Shown: positions 17,867 through 25,493 of the stretch, piece by piece
Layout of the letters: every line of letters starts with the position of its first letter
Position numbering within the stretch: position 1 is the first letter of the stretch
Assembly: GCF_002009015.1 (NCBI RefSeq)
Contig: NZ_LZDE01000346.1
Coordinates: 46,445 to 110,444, forward strand
Source of the DNA: Microbulbifer mangrovi
GTDB taxonomy: Bacteria > Pseudomonadota > Gammaproteobacteria > Pseudomonadales > Cellvibrionaceae
Direction: 5' to 3'
Length of the DNA: 64,000 nt
Notes under the pieces: model-generated
Seen by the model: the letters and a program-made list of their open reading frames with translations, nothing else
Told to the model about the DNA's origin: nothing
The model's database searches: none
Position numbers and translations under genes: made by a program

Positions 17867-19114
17867 TCAGCGCCACTGTCGTTTAAGTTGCCTGAGCGCG
17901 TCCGAGTGCAGCTGTCGCGCACGTTCCTGACTCAGGCCGAGCTGCTCGCCGATGACACGGAAGGAGCAGTCGCGGTCGGAAATAAGGCCGTAACGCAGGC
18001 TAAGCACCGTGCGTTGCCTCGGTGGTAGCTTGTCTACCGCTTCCCGCAGGCGCTGAGCCAGCTCCTGATTGGACACCAGTTCATCGGTGTTAAACAGCTC
18101 ATTGGCAGGCGCATAATCTAGCCTGGTGCTGCTCTGGTCATCCGAAATCGGGTCGTCCAGTGAACCGGTAGGGCCGGGTAGCTTTAACAGGCTCTGCACT
18201 CGTTCCAGATCGAGTCCGGTTTGCTTGGCGATATTTTCGTCGGAGGCCGGCAGCCCCTCGGCACGCACCTGGTTGATGGCCCGATAAATATTGCGCAGGT
18301 CGTCCTGCACATTGGCGGGCTGGCGCACCAGATCGTCATTGCGCCGCAGGGTGAGCTGGATTTCCTGCTGGATCCACCAGTAGGCGTAAGTGGAAAAACG
18401 GTATCCCATCTGTGGCTTGAAGCGCTCGATGGCCTTCATCAGACCGACATTGCCCTCCTGAATCAGATCGATAAACGGTACTGACGGATTGCGGAAGCGT
18501 TTGGCGATCGCGATCACCAGCCGTAAATTACACTGGATGAGCTTTTTACGCTGGGCCTTGAAGCGCTTCATCAGGTTTTGCAGTGAACTGCGGTCCCTCT
18601 GGGAAATTTTGCCGGTTGCCAGCAGCTCCGAGGCCTTGGCGATAATCAGACCGTGATCGTATGCGCCGGTACTACCGCGCTGTTCCACGCCCTCACTGCG
18701 CAGGTCTACCAGGGTGACCCCGCGTTTTTGCAGCAGGGCGATAATTTTGTCCTCCAGTTCGCGGAGCAGGCTGGTCGTTGCGCTTTCCTCTTCCGGAGTC
18801 AACAGGTCGAGCCGGTACAGATGCTTGAGGTAGTTCTGCATCGGTGTACTGACACTTTCCCCCGTTGATTCGCTGGATGCACTTTCCTCTTCACGAGGTT
18901 CCGCACGGGTCTGTATGGGTTGCGCCGGGTCTTCCTGAGAGAAGTCATCTCCGGCGAGATTGTTGCTATTTTCCTTCAGCCATTGGTCATCCCTTGAGTC
19001 GATGTTTACTCGGGACAAAGTCTGAACCTTATGCTTGTGGCAGAGCGGTGTAGCCTTTGTGACCGCCTGCCTGCCGTAAATCACCGGCGTCGTCCTTTCG
19101 CAGGATCGAGACAT
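17867..19114 (-). CDS. Divergent sigma-70 family RNA polymerase sigma factor
   Basis: About 415 residues if started at the ATG at 19114; the N-terminal boundary is uncertain and an in-frame TTG near 19024 with AAGG upstream is an alternative. Region 1.2 is MQNYLKHLYRLDLLTPEEE; region 2 is CNLRLVIAIAKRF...FIDLIQEGNVGLMKAIERFKPQMGYRFSTYAYWWIQQEIQ; region 3 is ENIAKQTGLDLERVQSLLKLP; region 4 is LPPRQRTVLSLRYGL and the helix-turn-helix VIGEQLGLSQERARQLHSDALRQLKRQW. It has the RpoD/RpoS layout, but the insert GLIIAKASELLATGKISQRD and region 2.4 (LRRNDDLVRQPANV) differ from both RpoD and RpoS. It is likely an alternative group-2 factor; target genes are unknown. Confidence 0.8.
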   Translation of the reverse strand: MSRSCERTTPVIYGRQAVTKATPLCHKHKVQTLSRVNIDSRDDQWLKENSNNLAGDDFSQEDPAQPIQTRAEPREEESASSESTGESVSTPMQNYLKHLYRLDLLTPEEESATTSLLRELEDKIIALLQKRGVTLVDLRSEGVEQRGSTGAYDHGLIIAKASELLATGKISQRDRSSLQNLMKRFKAQRKKLIQCNLRLVIAIAKRFRNPSVPFIDLIQEGNVGLMKAIERFKPQMGYRFSTYAYWWIQQEIQLTLRRNDDLVRQPANVQDDLRNIYRAINQVRAEGLPASDENIAKQTGLDLERVQSLLKLPGPTGSLDDPISDDQSSTRLDYAPANELFNTDELVSNQELAQRLREAVDKLPPRQRTVLSLRYGLISDRDCSFRVIGEQLGLSQERARQLHSDALRQLKRQWR

Positions 19115-19271
19115 GGCGTACAAATTGCCATGCAGACAAGTTGAATATAGATGATGGTTGAAAGTTGCGCCGGAAAAAGGCCGACCAGCAGGTTTTCTGT
19201 GAAAAATAACGGGTGTAAGACAGCGCTGACAGAGAAAAACGAAGTGAAAAAAGAAAAGGGTAGAAGTTTTG

Positions 19272-19304
19272 GTTATAACCACGCCAGTTCGACGTGGTCA
19301 TAAC
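19272..19304. repeat. Inverted repeat between the small secreted-protein and sigma genes
   Basis: GTTATAACCACG (19272-19283) and CGTGGTCATAAC (19293-19304) match at 11 of 12 positions around a 9-base loop. It lies just past the stop of the 19334-19795 gene and ahead of the sigma gene, both on the minus strand. It may be a terminator, although no T run follows directly, or an operator. Confidence 0.5.
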
Positions 19305-19333
19305 GATTATTTTCCGCGCGTCGGCAAAAACTG

Positions 19334-19795
19334 CTATTTGACCCGCTTTACTCTCATCGAGCGGCCACCGGTGGCCTTGCGCATCAGGAAGGAGCCGAAC
19401 GCACCGCGCTCGATGCTAATCTGGTCGCCGTCACGCAATATTGAGCGCTTGGTGTCTGTCTGGCGCCACACCTGGCCGTTGTCGAGGGTGAAGATAAGTT
19501 TGCCGTAGGCCCCGTCATCGACCTTGGTAATGGTTGCGGTGATGGATTCTGGTGCCTCTTCAACCGCCTGTTTCTGTTCCTGACCGAATTGTTTTTCGGC
19601 ATGTTGTTGCAGGCTGCCGGTGAGTTTGTCATAGCAGGCAAGGCGCTTTTTATCGTTGCTGAACTGACTGCACTGCTGCAGTTGTGCCTGCAGGGAGTCG
19701 GCGTTGGCCATGGGCGTTACAGCGAGTGTGACGACGGCCGTCGCGGTCAGGATCAGGGAGGTGGGGAGAAGGCGGGCTTGTGTCATTTTTCTCAT
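19334..19795 (-). CDS. Small secreted protein with CxxF...RLACYD motif
   Basis: 153 residues with a signal peptide (LLPTSLILTATAVVTLAVTPMANA). The mature N-terminus carries CSQFSNDKKRLACYDKL, a short two-cysteine motif seen in many periplasmic proteins, including type VI-associated TagO/VasI-like ones. A linker rich in Gln and Glu follows. The C-terminal 70 residues (ITATITKVDDGAYGKLIFTLDNGQVWRQTD...SIERGAFGSFLMRK) look like a small beta-barrel. No enzyme activity can be assigned and no secretion genes are nearby. It may start at 19795 or at the ATG three codons later. Confidence 0.6.
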   Translation of the reverse strand: MRKMTQARLLPTSLILTATAVVTLAVTPMANADSLQAQLQQCSQFSNDKKRLACYDKLTGSLQQHAEKQFGQEQKQAVEEAPESITATITKVDDGAYGKLIFTLDNGQVWRQTDTKRSILRDGDQISIERGAFGSFLMRKATGGRSMRVKRVK

Positions 19796-19959
19796 AATGT
19801 CAGTTGTGATCGTTGAGTTCTAAAGATTCTGCCCCAGCAGCGGGCGTCGCACAATCCAAATTGAGTTGCTGGTCACATTTCCGCCGGGCTCGGCATGGAA
19901 AAATGGTGATGCTGCACTATTAGAAAATAATCATAAATCAACACTTTCAGGGGTTGGAA

Positions 19960-20298
19960 ATGAAAAAACTTGTCGTTCCCGCCATAGCCATTGCCGCCAT
20001 CGGCGGATACTTCTATTACACAAACCTGGATAACGCCGCGCCAGAATCCGTTACTGGGGAAGAGGTGATTGTCGAAGAAATGGAAGCCGCGGTCGCCGAG
20101 GCGGAAACCGCCGGTGCCGAGGCTGCAAAGTCTGCCGACGACATGATGGCTTCCGTCGAGGGGGATGTGTTTGCCGATGTGCCGGAAGCCATGGGGCACG
20201 CGCTCGACGAAACATCTGAAGCCGCTGAGGAAGTCGTTGAAGAAGTGGCGGACGAAGTTGCAGAGGTTGCCGAGGATATGGAATCCGCCGCGGAGTAA
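19960..20298 (+). CDS. Small acidic Ala/Glu/Val-rich membrane-anchored protein
   Basis: 112 residues from the ATG at 19960, behind GGGTTGG. Residues 1-23 (KKLVVPAIAIAAIGGYFYYTN) form one membrane segment or uncleaved signal. The rest is low complexity, made mostly of Ala, Glu, Val and Asp in heptad-like order (EEVVEEVADEVAEVAEDME), predicting a charged amphipathic helix or coiled coil. No known family was recognised. It is a single-gene unit closed by a strong terminator. Composition-biased sequences of this kind evolve quickly, so homologues may be hard to detect. Confidence 0.55.
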   Translation: MKKLVVPAIAIAAIGGYFYYTNLDNAAPESVTGEEVIVEEMEAAVAEAETAGAEAAKSADDMMASVEGDVFADVPEAMGHALDETSEAAEEVVEEVADEVAEVAEDMESAAE

Positions 20299-20340
20299 TC
20301 GCCAGCGCTTTTGCGGACTCATGGCTGCTTTGCAGGCTTA

Positions 20341-20369
20341 AAAAAACCCGGGTTTTCCCGGGTTTTTTT
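20341..20369. terminator. Bidirectional terminator
   Basis: CCCGGG-TTTT-CCCGGG (20347-20362) is flanked by six A residues before and seven T residues after. It separates the convergent small acidic protein gene and murQ and can end both transcripts. Confidence 0.9.
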
Positions 20370-20428
20370 ATGAGCGGCCCAAAGTATCTGCCTGAGGGCG
20401 CTTCTTGAGCAAGCTGCTCAGGCCACAA

Positions 20429-21364
20429 CTAGGCTGGACGGCCCTTTGCGCCGAGGTTCTGTAGCGCCAGGCGAAGAAATCCATCCGCATTTTCCAGCGC
20501 TGCCTCCGCTGGCGCGCGTTCCAGTCCGCTCAGGATCACCATGATCGCCAGCTTGGCGTTGTGATCGCACTGCTCCAGTATGTGGTCTGCTTCCTCGTAG
20601 GATACCCCGGTCGCTTCGACTACGATGCGGCGGGTGCGATCCACCAGCTTCTGGTTGGTAGCCTTCACATCCACCATCAGGTTGTAAAAACTTTTGCCGA
20701 TGCGGATCATGCTCGCGGTGGTGATCATATTCAGTACCAGCTTCTGTGCTGTACCCGCCTTCATGCGTGTGGAGCCGGTAAGTACCTCGGGTCCTACTTC
20801 AGGCAATATCGCGATATCCGCGTCTTTGGCGATCACCGCCGACTTGTTGCAGGCCAAGGCGATCGCGGTGCAGCCAAGACTGCGCGCATAGCGTAACCCA
20901 CCGGAAACGTAAGGGGTGCGCCCGCTTGCGGCGATACCCACCACCACATCGTTGCTCTTTAGCCCGATGGCCTTCAGGTCTTCTTCGCCCAGTTCCGGGC
21001 TGTCTTCCGCCCCTTCCTGGGCCCGGTGTACGGCGGCCTCGCCACCGGCAATCAAGGGGATGACCATCCCCTCCGGCACACCGTAAGTCGGCGGACATTC
21101 CACGGCGTCCAGCAGCCCGATACGACCGCTGGTACCCGCGCCCATATAAATCAGGCGGCTGCCGCTTTTGAAGGCAGTGACCACGGCATCTACGGCGCGG
21201 GCGATATCGGGAAGGCATTGTCGGACGACAGCGGGCACCCCGCTGTCTGCATCATTGATTTTTTCGAGGATGCCCAGAGTCGGCAACAGGTCGATATCCT
21301 GTGTATCCGGGTTGCGGGATTCGCTGGCCAGGGATCCGAGTTCGTTCGCGAGTGACGTGTTCAT
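20429..21364 (-). CDS. murQ: N-acetylmuramic acid 6-phosphate etherase
   Basis: 311 residues from the ATG at 21364, which has a strong GAGGGGG ribosome site; the longer in-frame extension is rejected. It cleaves the D-lactyl ether of N-acetylmuramic acid 6-phosphate to give GlcNAc-6-phosphate and lactate during peptidoglycan recycling. The SIS-domain signature [21 protein letters not shown] (residues 75-95) holds the catalytic Glu, and [10 protein letters not shown] and [12 protein letters not shown] are the other phosphosugar-binding motifs. The Pseudomonas-type neighbour mupP removes the phosphate from the same substrate, so the two enzymes would compete or act under different conditions. 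No kinase or permease gene accompanies it here. Confidence 0.95.
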   Translation of the reverse strand: MNTSLANELGSLASESRNPDTQDIDLLPTLGILEKINDADSGVPAVVRQCLPDIARAVDAVVTAFKSGSRLIYMGAGTSGRIGLLDAVECPPTYGVPEGMVIPLIAGGEAAVHRAQEGAEDSPELGEEDLKAIGLKSNDVVVGIAASGRTPYVSGGLRYARSLGCTAIALACNKSAVIAKDADIAILPEVGPEVLTGSTRMKAGTAQKLVLNMITTASMIRIGKSFYNLMVDVKATNQKLVDRTRRIVVEATGVSYEEADHILEQCDHNAKLAIMVILSGLERAPAEAALENADGFLRLALQNLGAKGRPA

Positions 21365-21549
21365 ATCCCCCTCGCCGATTGGGCGCGATGATTGTTTGGG
21401 TGCGCGGCAGGCAGATAGGGATGCAGCCGGGCCTCGGAAAGTGTAATCACGGGGTTTCCGCGCCACCACCCGGGGCCCAATGGGATTGCGATAAGTGCGA
21501 ACGGAGTCTCTTAAGGAGTTGTTGTTACGGCGCCGTCTGACGATTGGGA

Positions 21550-22305
21550 TCAGCCCTGCGCGTTGAACTGCTTGCCGTTGACACCAATGCTGTCGTCACC
21601 CATCAGGTAGAGATAGGTGGGCATGATGTCTTCCGGAGTGGTGACACTTTGCGGGTCTTCGGCCGGGTAGGCGGCGGCGCGCATATTTGTGCGGGTGGCG
21701 CCGGGGTTGATGCTGTTGACGCGGATGTTCGATACGCCTTCCACTTCATCTGCCAGCACCTGCATCATGCCTTCGGTGGCGAATTTGGATACGGAGTAGG
21801 CGCCCCAGTAGGCGCGGCCCTTCAGGCCGACGCCGGAGCCAGTGAAGATCACTGATCCCGCCTTGGACTCTTCCAGCAGAGGCAGCATGGCCCTGGTGAG
21901 GCCGAAGGCGGCGTTCACGTTGATCTGCATCACCTGTTGCCAGGTGGCGTAGTGGTAGTTGGCAATCGGTGTGCGTTGGCCGAGTACACCGGCGTTGTGC
22001 AGCAGGCCGTCCAGGCGGCCGAACTCCTGGTCGACGCCCTGAGCCAGATATTCAAGCTCTTCCCATTTCACGCCGGCCAGGTCCACTGGCAGGATGGCGG
22101 GCTTGGCGCCGCCCGCGGCTTCAATCTCGTCGTAAACCGCTTCCAGTTTCGGCACGGTACGGCCGAGAAGAATTACGGTGGCACCGTGGGCTGCGAAGGT
22201 CTTCGCAGCCACCCGTCCAATGCCGTCTCCGGCGCCGGTAACGAGGATGACCTTGTCTTTAAGCAGGTCTGCGGGTGCGTTGTAGTCGGTGATGGTTTCA
22301 GACAT
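21550..22305 (-). CDS. yciK: YciK-type short-chain dehydrogenase/reductase
   Basis: 251 residues. The Rossmann motif is [10 protein letters not shown], the NNAG-type motif reads LLHNAGVLG, and the catalytic Ser-Tyr-Lys is seen as [20 protein letters not shown], followed by [11 protein letters not shown]. The substrate of YciK is unknown; the family is usually annotated as NAD(P)-dependent oxidoreductase. The gene order ubiG-mupP-yciK, read in this direction, is the conserved Pseudomonas arrangement. The ATG at 22305 is preferred to a TTG just before it. The ORF ends about 185 bases before the murQ start. Confidence 0.9.
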   Translation of the reverse strand: MSETITDYNAPADLLKDKVILVTGAGDGIGRVAAKTFAAHGATVILLGRTVPKLEAVYDEIEAAGGAKPAILPVDLAGVKWEELEYLAQGVDQEFGRLDGLLHNAGVLGQRTPIANYHYATWQQVMQINVNAAFGLTRAMLPLLEESKAGSVIFTGSGVGLKGRAYWGAYSVSKFATEGMMQVLADEVEGVSNIRVNSINPGATRTNMRAAAYPAEDPQSVTTPEDIMPTYLYLMGDDSIGVNGKQFNAQG

Positions 22306-22368
22306 CAATGGTCGAGCTCGTCTTTTTATTGCGGATTTCGATGTTCGCTTGCCGGGTGGCGGCAGCGA

Positions 22369-23037
22369 TCATGGCTTGTTCAGGTAGTGTTGCTGGATGA
22401 GCGGCCAGATTTCGCTGGCGTCGTGTATCAGGTGGTCGGCGTTCCAGTTTTCCGGGTCGTCACCGCTGTCGACGTAGCCGTAGCTGCAGGCGACGGTAGG
22501 CATGCCCGCGGCGCGCCCAGCCTGGATGTCACGCACGTGATCACCCACATAAATTGCTTCAGACGGCTCGCAGCCGATCCGGCTACAGGCGAGCAGAATG
22601 GGCTCGGGGTCGGGCTTGCGGTTGGTGACGTCGTCCGGGCAGATAACTGCGCCCGGTGTGGGCAGGTGCGCAAATGCCTGTAGTAGTGGAATGGTGTAGG
22701 CGGAAGGCTTGTTGGTGACCACACCCCAGGCTATTCCATATTCTGCCAGCTGGTTCAGCAGTTTTTCGATCCCCGGGAAGGGCACCGTGTGCTTGGCCAG
22801 ATGTGCGAGATACAGGTCGAGGAGCCGCTCGCGCAGCTGGTCGAACCCGGTCTGTCCCTCGTCGACACCGAACCCGAGGCGCACCATTGCACGGGCACCA
22901 TTGGAGACCACTTCACGAATGGTGTTGTCCGCGAGCGGTGGGAGTTGCTCCTGTTGGCGCAGTTCATTGAGTACCACCACAAAGTCCGGGGCGGTGTCGA
23001 ACAGGGTGCCGTCGAGGTCGAACAGTACAGCTTTCAT
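22369..23037 (-). CDS. mupP: HAD phosphatase, MupP/Gph type
   Basis: 222 residues of the haloacid dehalogenase superfamily. Motif I is FDLDGTLFDT (Asp7 nucleophile, Asp9 acid/base), motif II is VVTNKPSAY, and motif III/IV is CPDDVTNRKPDPEP...YVGDHVRDIQAGRAAGM. It resembles phosphoglycolate phosphatase. In pseudomonads the copy between ubiG and yciK is MupP, which dephosphorylates N-acetylmuramic acid 6-phosphate in the recycling route that bypasses de novo UDP-MurNAc synthesis and affects fosfomycin tolerance. The identical position supports MupP over Gph, but sequence alone does not prove it. Confidence 0.8.
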   Translation of the reverse strand: MKAVLFDLDGTLFDTAPDFVVVLNELRQQEQLPPLADNTIREVVSNGARAMVRLGFGVDEGQTGFDQLRERLLDLYLAHLAKHTVPFPGIEKLLNQLAEYGIAWGVVTNKPSAYTIPLLQAFAHLPTPGAVICPDDVTNRKPDPEPILLACSRIGCEPSEAIYVGDHVRDIQAGRAAGMPTVACSYGYVDSGDDPENWNADHLIHDASEIWPLIQQHYLNKP

Positions 23038-23055
23038 CAATAGGTACTTCTGGAT

Positions 23056-23760
23056 TTATTCTGCGGGTCGGGTGGTGTGCATCAGGTAATTGACGTCTAC
23101 GTCCCTCGGGTTGAGTTTGTACTGCTTGGTGAGGGGATTGTAGGTCATACCGGTGATATCGCGGCTTTGCAGGCCGGCTTCGCGCACCCAGCGGCCGAGT
23201 TCTGACGGGCGGATAAACTTTCCGTATTCGTGGGTGCCCTTGGGCAGCATACGCAAGACATACTCGGCGCCAACTACGGCGAATAACCAGCCTTTGGGGG
23301 TGCGGTTAATGGTGGAGAAGAACAGGTGGCCACCGGGCTTGACCAGTTTGGCACAGGCGCGAATGACGGAGGCTGGGTCGGGCACGTGTTCGAGCATTTC
23401 CAGGCAGGTGACGATATCAAAGCTGCCGGGTTCTTTTTCGGCGAGCTCCTCTACGGGGAGGCGGCGATAGTCGATACTGACCCCACTCTCGAGAGCGTGC
23501 AGCTTGGCGACATTGAGAGGGGCTTCCCCCATATCGATGCCGGTAGCCTGGGCGCCGCGCTGGGCCATGGCTTCGGTGAGAATGCCGCCACCACAGCCGA
23601 CGTCGAGCAGTTTCTTGCCGGCGACGGGGGCACGCTGGTCGATATAGTTGGCACGCAGGGGATTGATCTCGTGCAGGGGCTTGAATTCACCCTGCTGGTC
23701 CCACCAGCGGCTGGCCAGTTGTTCGAATTTGGCGATTTCTGCCGGATCTACGTTGGTCAT
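23056..23760 (-). CDS. ubiG: Ubiquinone biosynthesis O-methyltransferase UbiG
   Basis: 234 residues. It performs both O-methylations in ubiquinone synthesis. The N-terminus ([33 protein letters not shown]) is diagnostic for UbiG, as are the SAM motif [16 protein letters not shown] near residue 52, [24 protein letters not shown] and [15 protein letters not shown]. The AAGG before ATG supports the start. It heads the minus-strand ubiG-mupP-yciK run, with a 119-base gap from mtaD upstream. Confidence 0.95.
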   Translation of the reverse strand: MTNVDPAEIAKFEQLASRWWDQQGEFKPLHEINPLRANYIDQRAPVAGKKLLDVGCGGGILTEAMAQRGAQATGIDMGEAPLNVAKLHALESGVSIDYRRLPVEELAEKEPGSFDIVTCLEMLEHVPDPASVIRACAKLVKPGGHLFFSTINRTPKGWLFAVVGAEYVLRMLPKGTHEYGKFIRPSELGRWVREAGLQSRDITGMTYNPLTKQYKLNPRDVDVNYLMHTTRPAE

Positions 23761-23879
23761 TTGGGCCTTAATGTCTTTGTGGGATCCGTTTTCCCACCTT
23801 TGCTGGCGCTGCCGCTCTCGGAAACGATTACCGAGACCACCAGCTTCGATTCTTATTGTCTGACTATGTCAGCAACTGC

Positions 23880-25247
23880 CTAGTTCAGGCGACCCGCGAT
23901 TCTATCACGCCATACCCCGGCCCGTTGCCTGAGTTCCTCCTCGTTCAGAGTGGTCAGTTCGCGCTCTTTCAGGAGCTGCTTCCCAGCTACCCACACATTG
24001 CGCACGTTGTGCCCGTTGGCGGTGTAGATCAGCTGGGACAGCGGGTCGTGCAGCGGTTGCTGCTCCAGCGCACTCAAATCCACCGCGCACAGGTCTGCGG
24101 CCTTGCCCACTTCCAGGCTGCCGGTCACATCGTCGATGCCCAGGGCGCGGGCACCGTTGATGGTGGCCATGGCGAGGGCCTGGTGGGCGGGCAGGGTGGC
24201 GGCGTCGCCGGCGACGGCCTTGGCCAGCAGGGCGGCGGTGTTGGTTTCGAGCAGCATGTCGAGACCGTTATTGCTGGCGGCGCCATCGGTGCCGATGGAT
24301 ACGTTGATACCGGCTGCCAGCAGTTTCCCAACGGGGCTGAACCCGGAGGCGAGCTTGAGGTTGGAGCGCGGGCAGTGGGCGATGTGGGCGCCGGTTTTCT
24401 GCAGCAGGGTAATGTCGTCGTCATTGAGTGCGGTCATGTGCACGCACAGCATTTCAGGCGACAGTAGACCGAGACGGTGCAGGCGCTGGGTGGGGCGTTC
24501 GCCGGTGTCGTTCACGGCACGTTCCACCTCACCGGCGGTTTCGTGCAGGTGCATCTGTACCGCCATGCCCAGCTCACCGGCGTAAATGGCGATTTTCTTC
24601 AGGGTTTCGTCGCCCACGGTATAGGGCGCGTGGGGGGCGAAGGCGAGGCCAACGCGCGGGTGGGATCGGTAATCGTCACGCAGGGCGAGGCCTTTCTCGA
24701 TGGCGTCAAAGCCATTTCGGGACCAGGCATTCGGGAAGTCGATTACCGGAAAGGCGATCTGCGCGCGCATACCGGCGTCGCGGGCGGCGCCAGCGGTGGC
24801 CTCCGGGAAAAAGTACTGGTCGGAGAAGGTGGTGGTGCCGCTTTTGAGCATCTCAGCGATGGCCAGGCGGGTACCGTCGCCGACAAATTCCGGGGCAACC
24901 CACTTTTGTTCCGCAGGCCAGATATGTTTTTCCAGCCAGGTCATCAGCGGGTGGTCGTCCGCAAACCCGCGCAACAAGCTCATGGCGGCGTGGTTGTGGG
25001 TGTTGATCAGCCCCGGAATAAGGACCTGGTCGTCCAGGTGGTGCTCATCCGTGGGGGTAAACCGGTGCTGCGCTTCGCTCCTGGGCAGGATGGCAACGAT
25101 GGTGCCGTCGTCAATGGCTAGCGAACAATTTTCATACACTCGCTGTTCGGGGATCACGGGAATGATCCAGCGGGCATGTATCAGGGTATCAATCGGTTGC
25201 TTTTTGTTCGCGTTGAAGGGTTGATCGGGGGTTTTTGCGGTAGCCAT
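23880..25247 (-). CDS. mtaD: TRZ/ATZ family hydrolase, methylthioadenosine/S-adenosylhomocysteine deaminase type
   Basis: 455 residues from the ATG at 25247. It is an amidohydrolase-fold deaminase: metal ligands NTHNHAAM after the LIPGLINTHNH strand, HLHE, CVHMTALND and GTDGAASNNGLDML. The wording PHAPYTVGDETLKKIA is typical of MtaD-type enzymes that deaminate methylthioadenosine and S-adenosylhomocysteine. In Pseudomonas the neighbouring gene is mtnA (methionine salvage), which is absent here, so the inosine product may follow another route. It is divergent from gyrA across a 246-base region. Confidence 0.85.
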   Translation of the reverse strand: MATAKTPDQPFNANKKQPIDTLIHARWIIPVIPEQRVYENCSLAIDDGTIVAILPRSEAQHRFTPTDEHHLDDQVLIPGLINTHNHAAMSLLRGFADDHPLMTWLEKHIWPAEQKWVAPEFVGDGTRLAIAEMLKSGTTTFSDQYFFPEATAGAARDAGMRAQIAFPVIDFPNAWSRNGFDAIEKGLALRDDYRSHPRVGLAFAPHAPYTVGDETLKKIAIYAGELGMAVQMHLHETAGEVERAVNDTGERPTQRLHRLGLLSPEMLCVHMTALNDDDITLLQKTGAHIAHCPRSNLKLASGFSPVGKLLAAGINVSIGTDGAASNNGLDMLLETNTAALLAKAVAGDAATLPAHQALAMATINGARALGIDDVTGSLEVGKAADLCAVDLSALEQQPLHDPLSQLIYTANGHNVRNVWVAGKQLLKERELTTLNEEELRQRAGVWRDRIAGRLN

Positions 25248-25341
25248 TGTGTGTTTTTTGTTCCATTGGAAAGCCGCTGACTTTAACGGTGAGAGCGCTC
25301 GTGAACAAGTCTGCACAAGTCGTCCTACGCGGCGCCAGTTG

Positions 25342-25350
25342 TGGTAGAAT
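25342..25350 (+). promoter_or_regulatory. Extended -10 promoter of gyrA
   Basis: TGGTAGAAT is a TGn-extended -10 element about 140 bases upstream of the gyrA start, in the gap between divergent mtaD and gyrA. No strong -35 is needed with an extended -10. Confidence 0.45.
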
Positions 25351-25493
25351 CGCCCGCTTGATCGGGGCTGTGACCAGTGAGCCCCGCCTGTTTCTCAGCC
25401 TTTGGCTGTGCTGCCCGATGCCGGGTATGCCGTCGGGGCATTGAGGGGGCCAGCCCTTGCTGGCGGCGTTAACGATAAGGAATGCCTGAAAAT

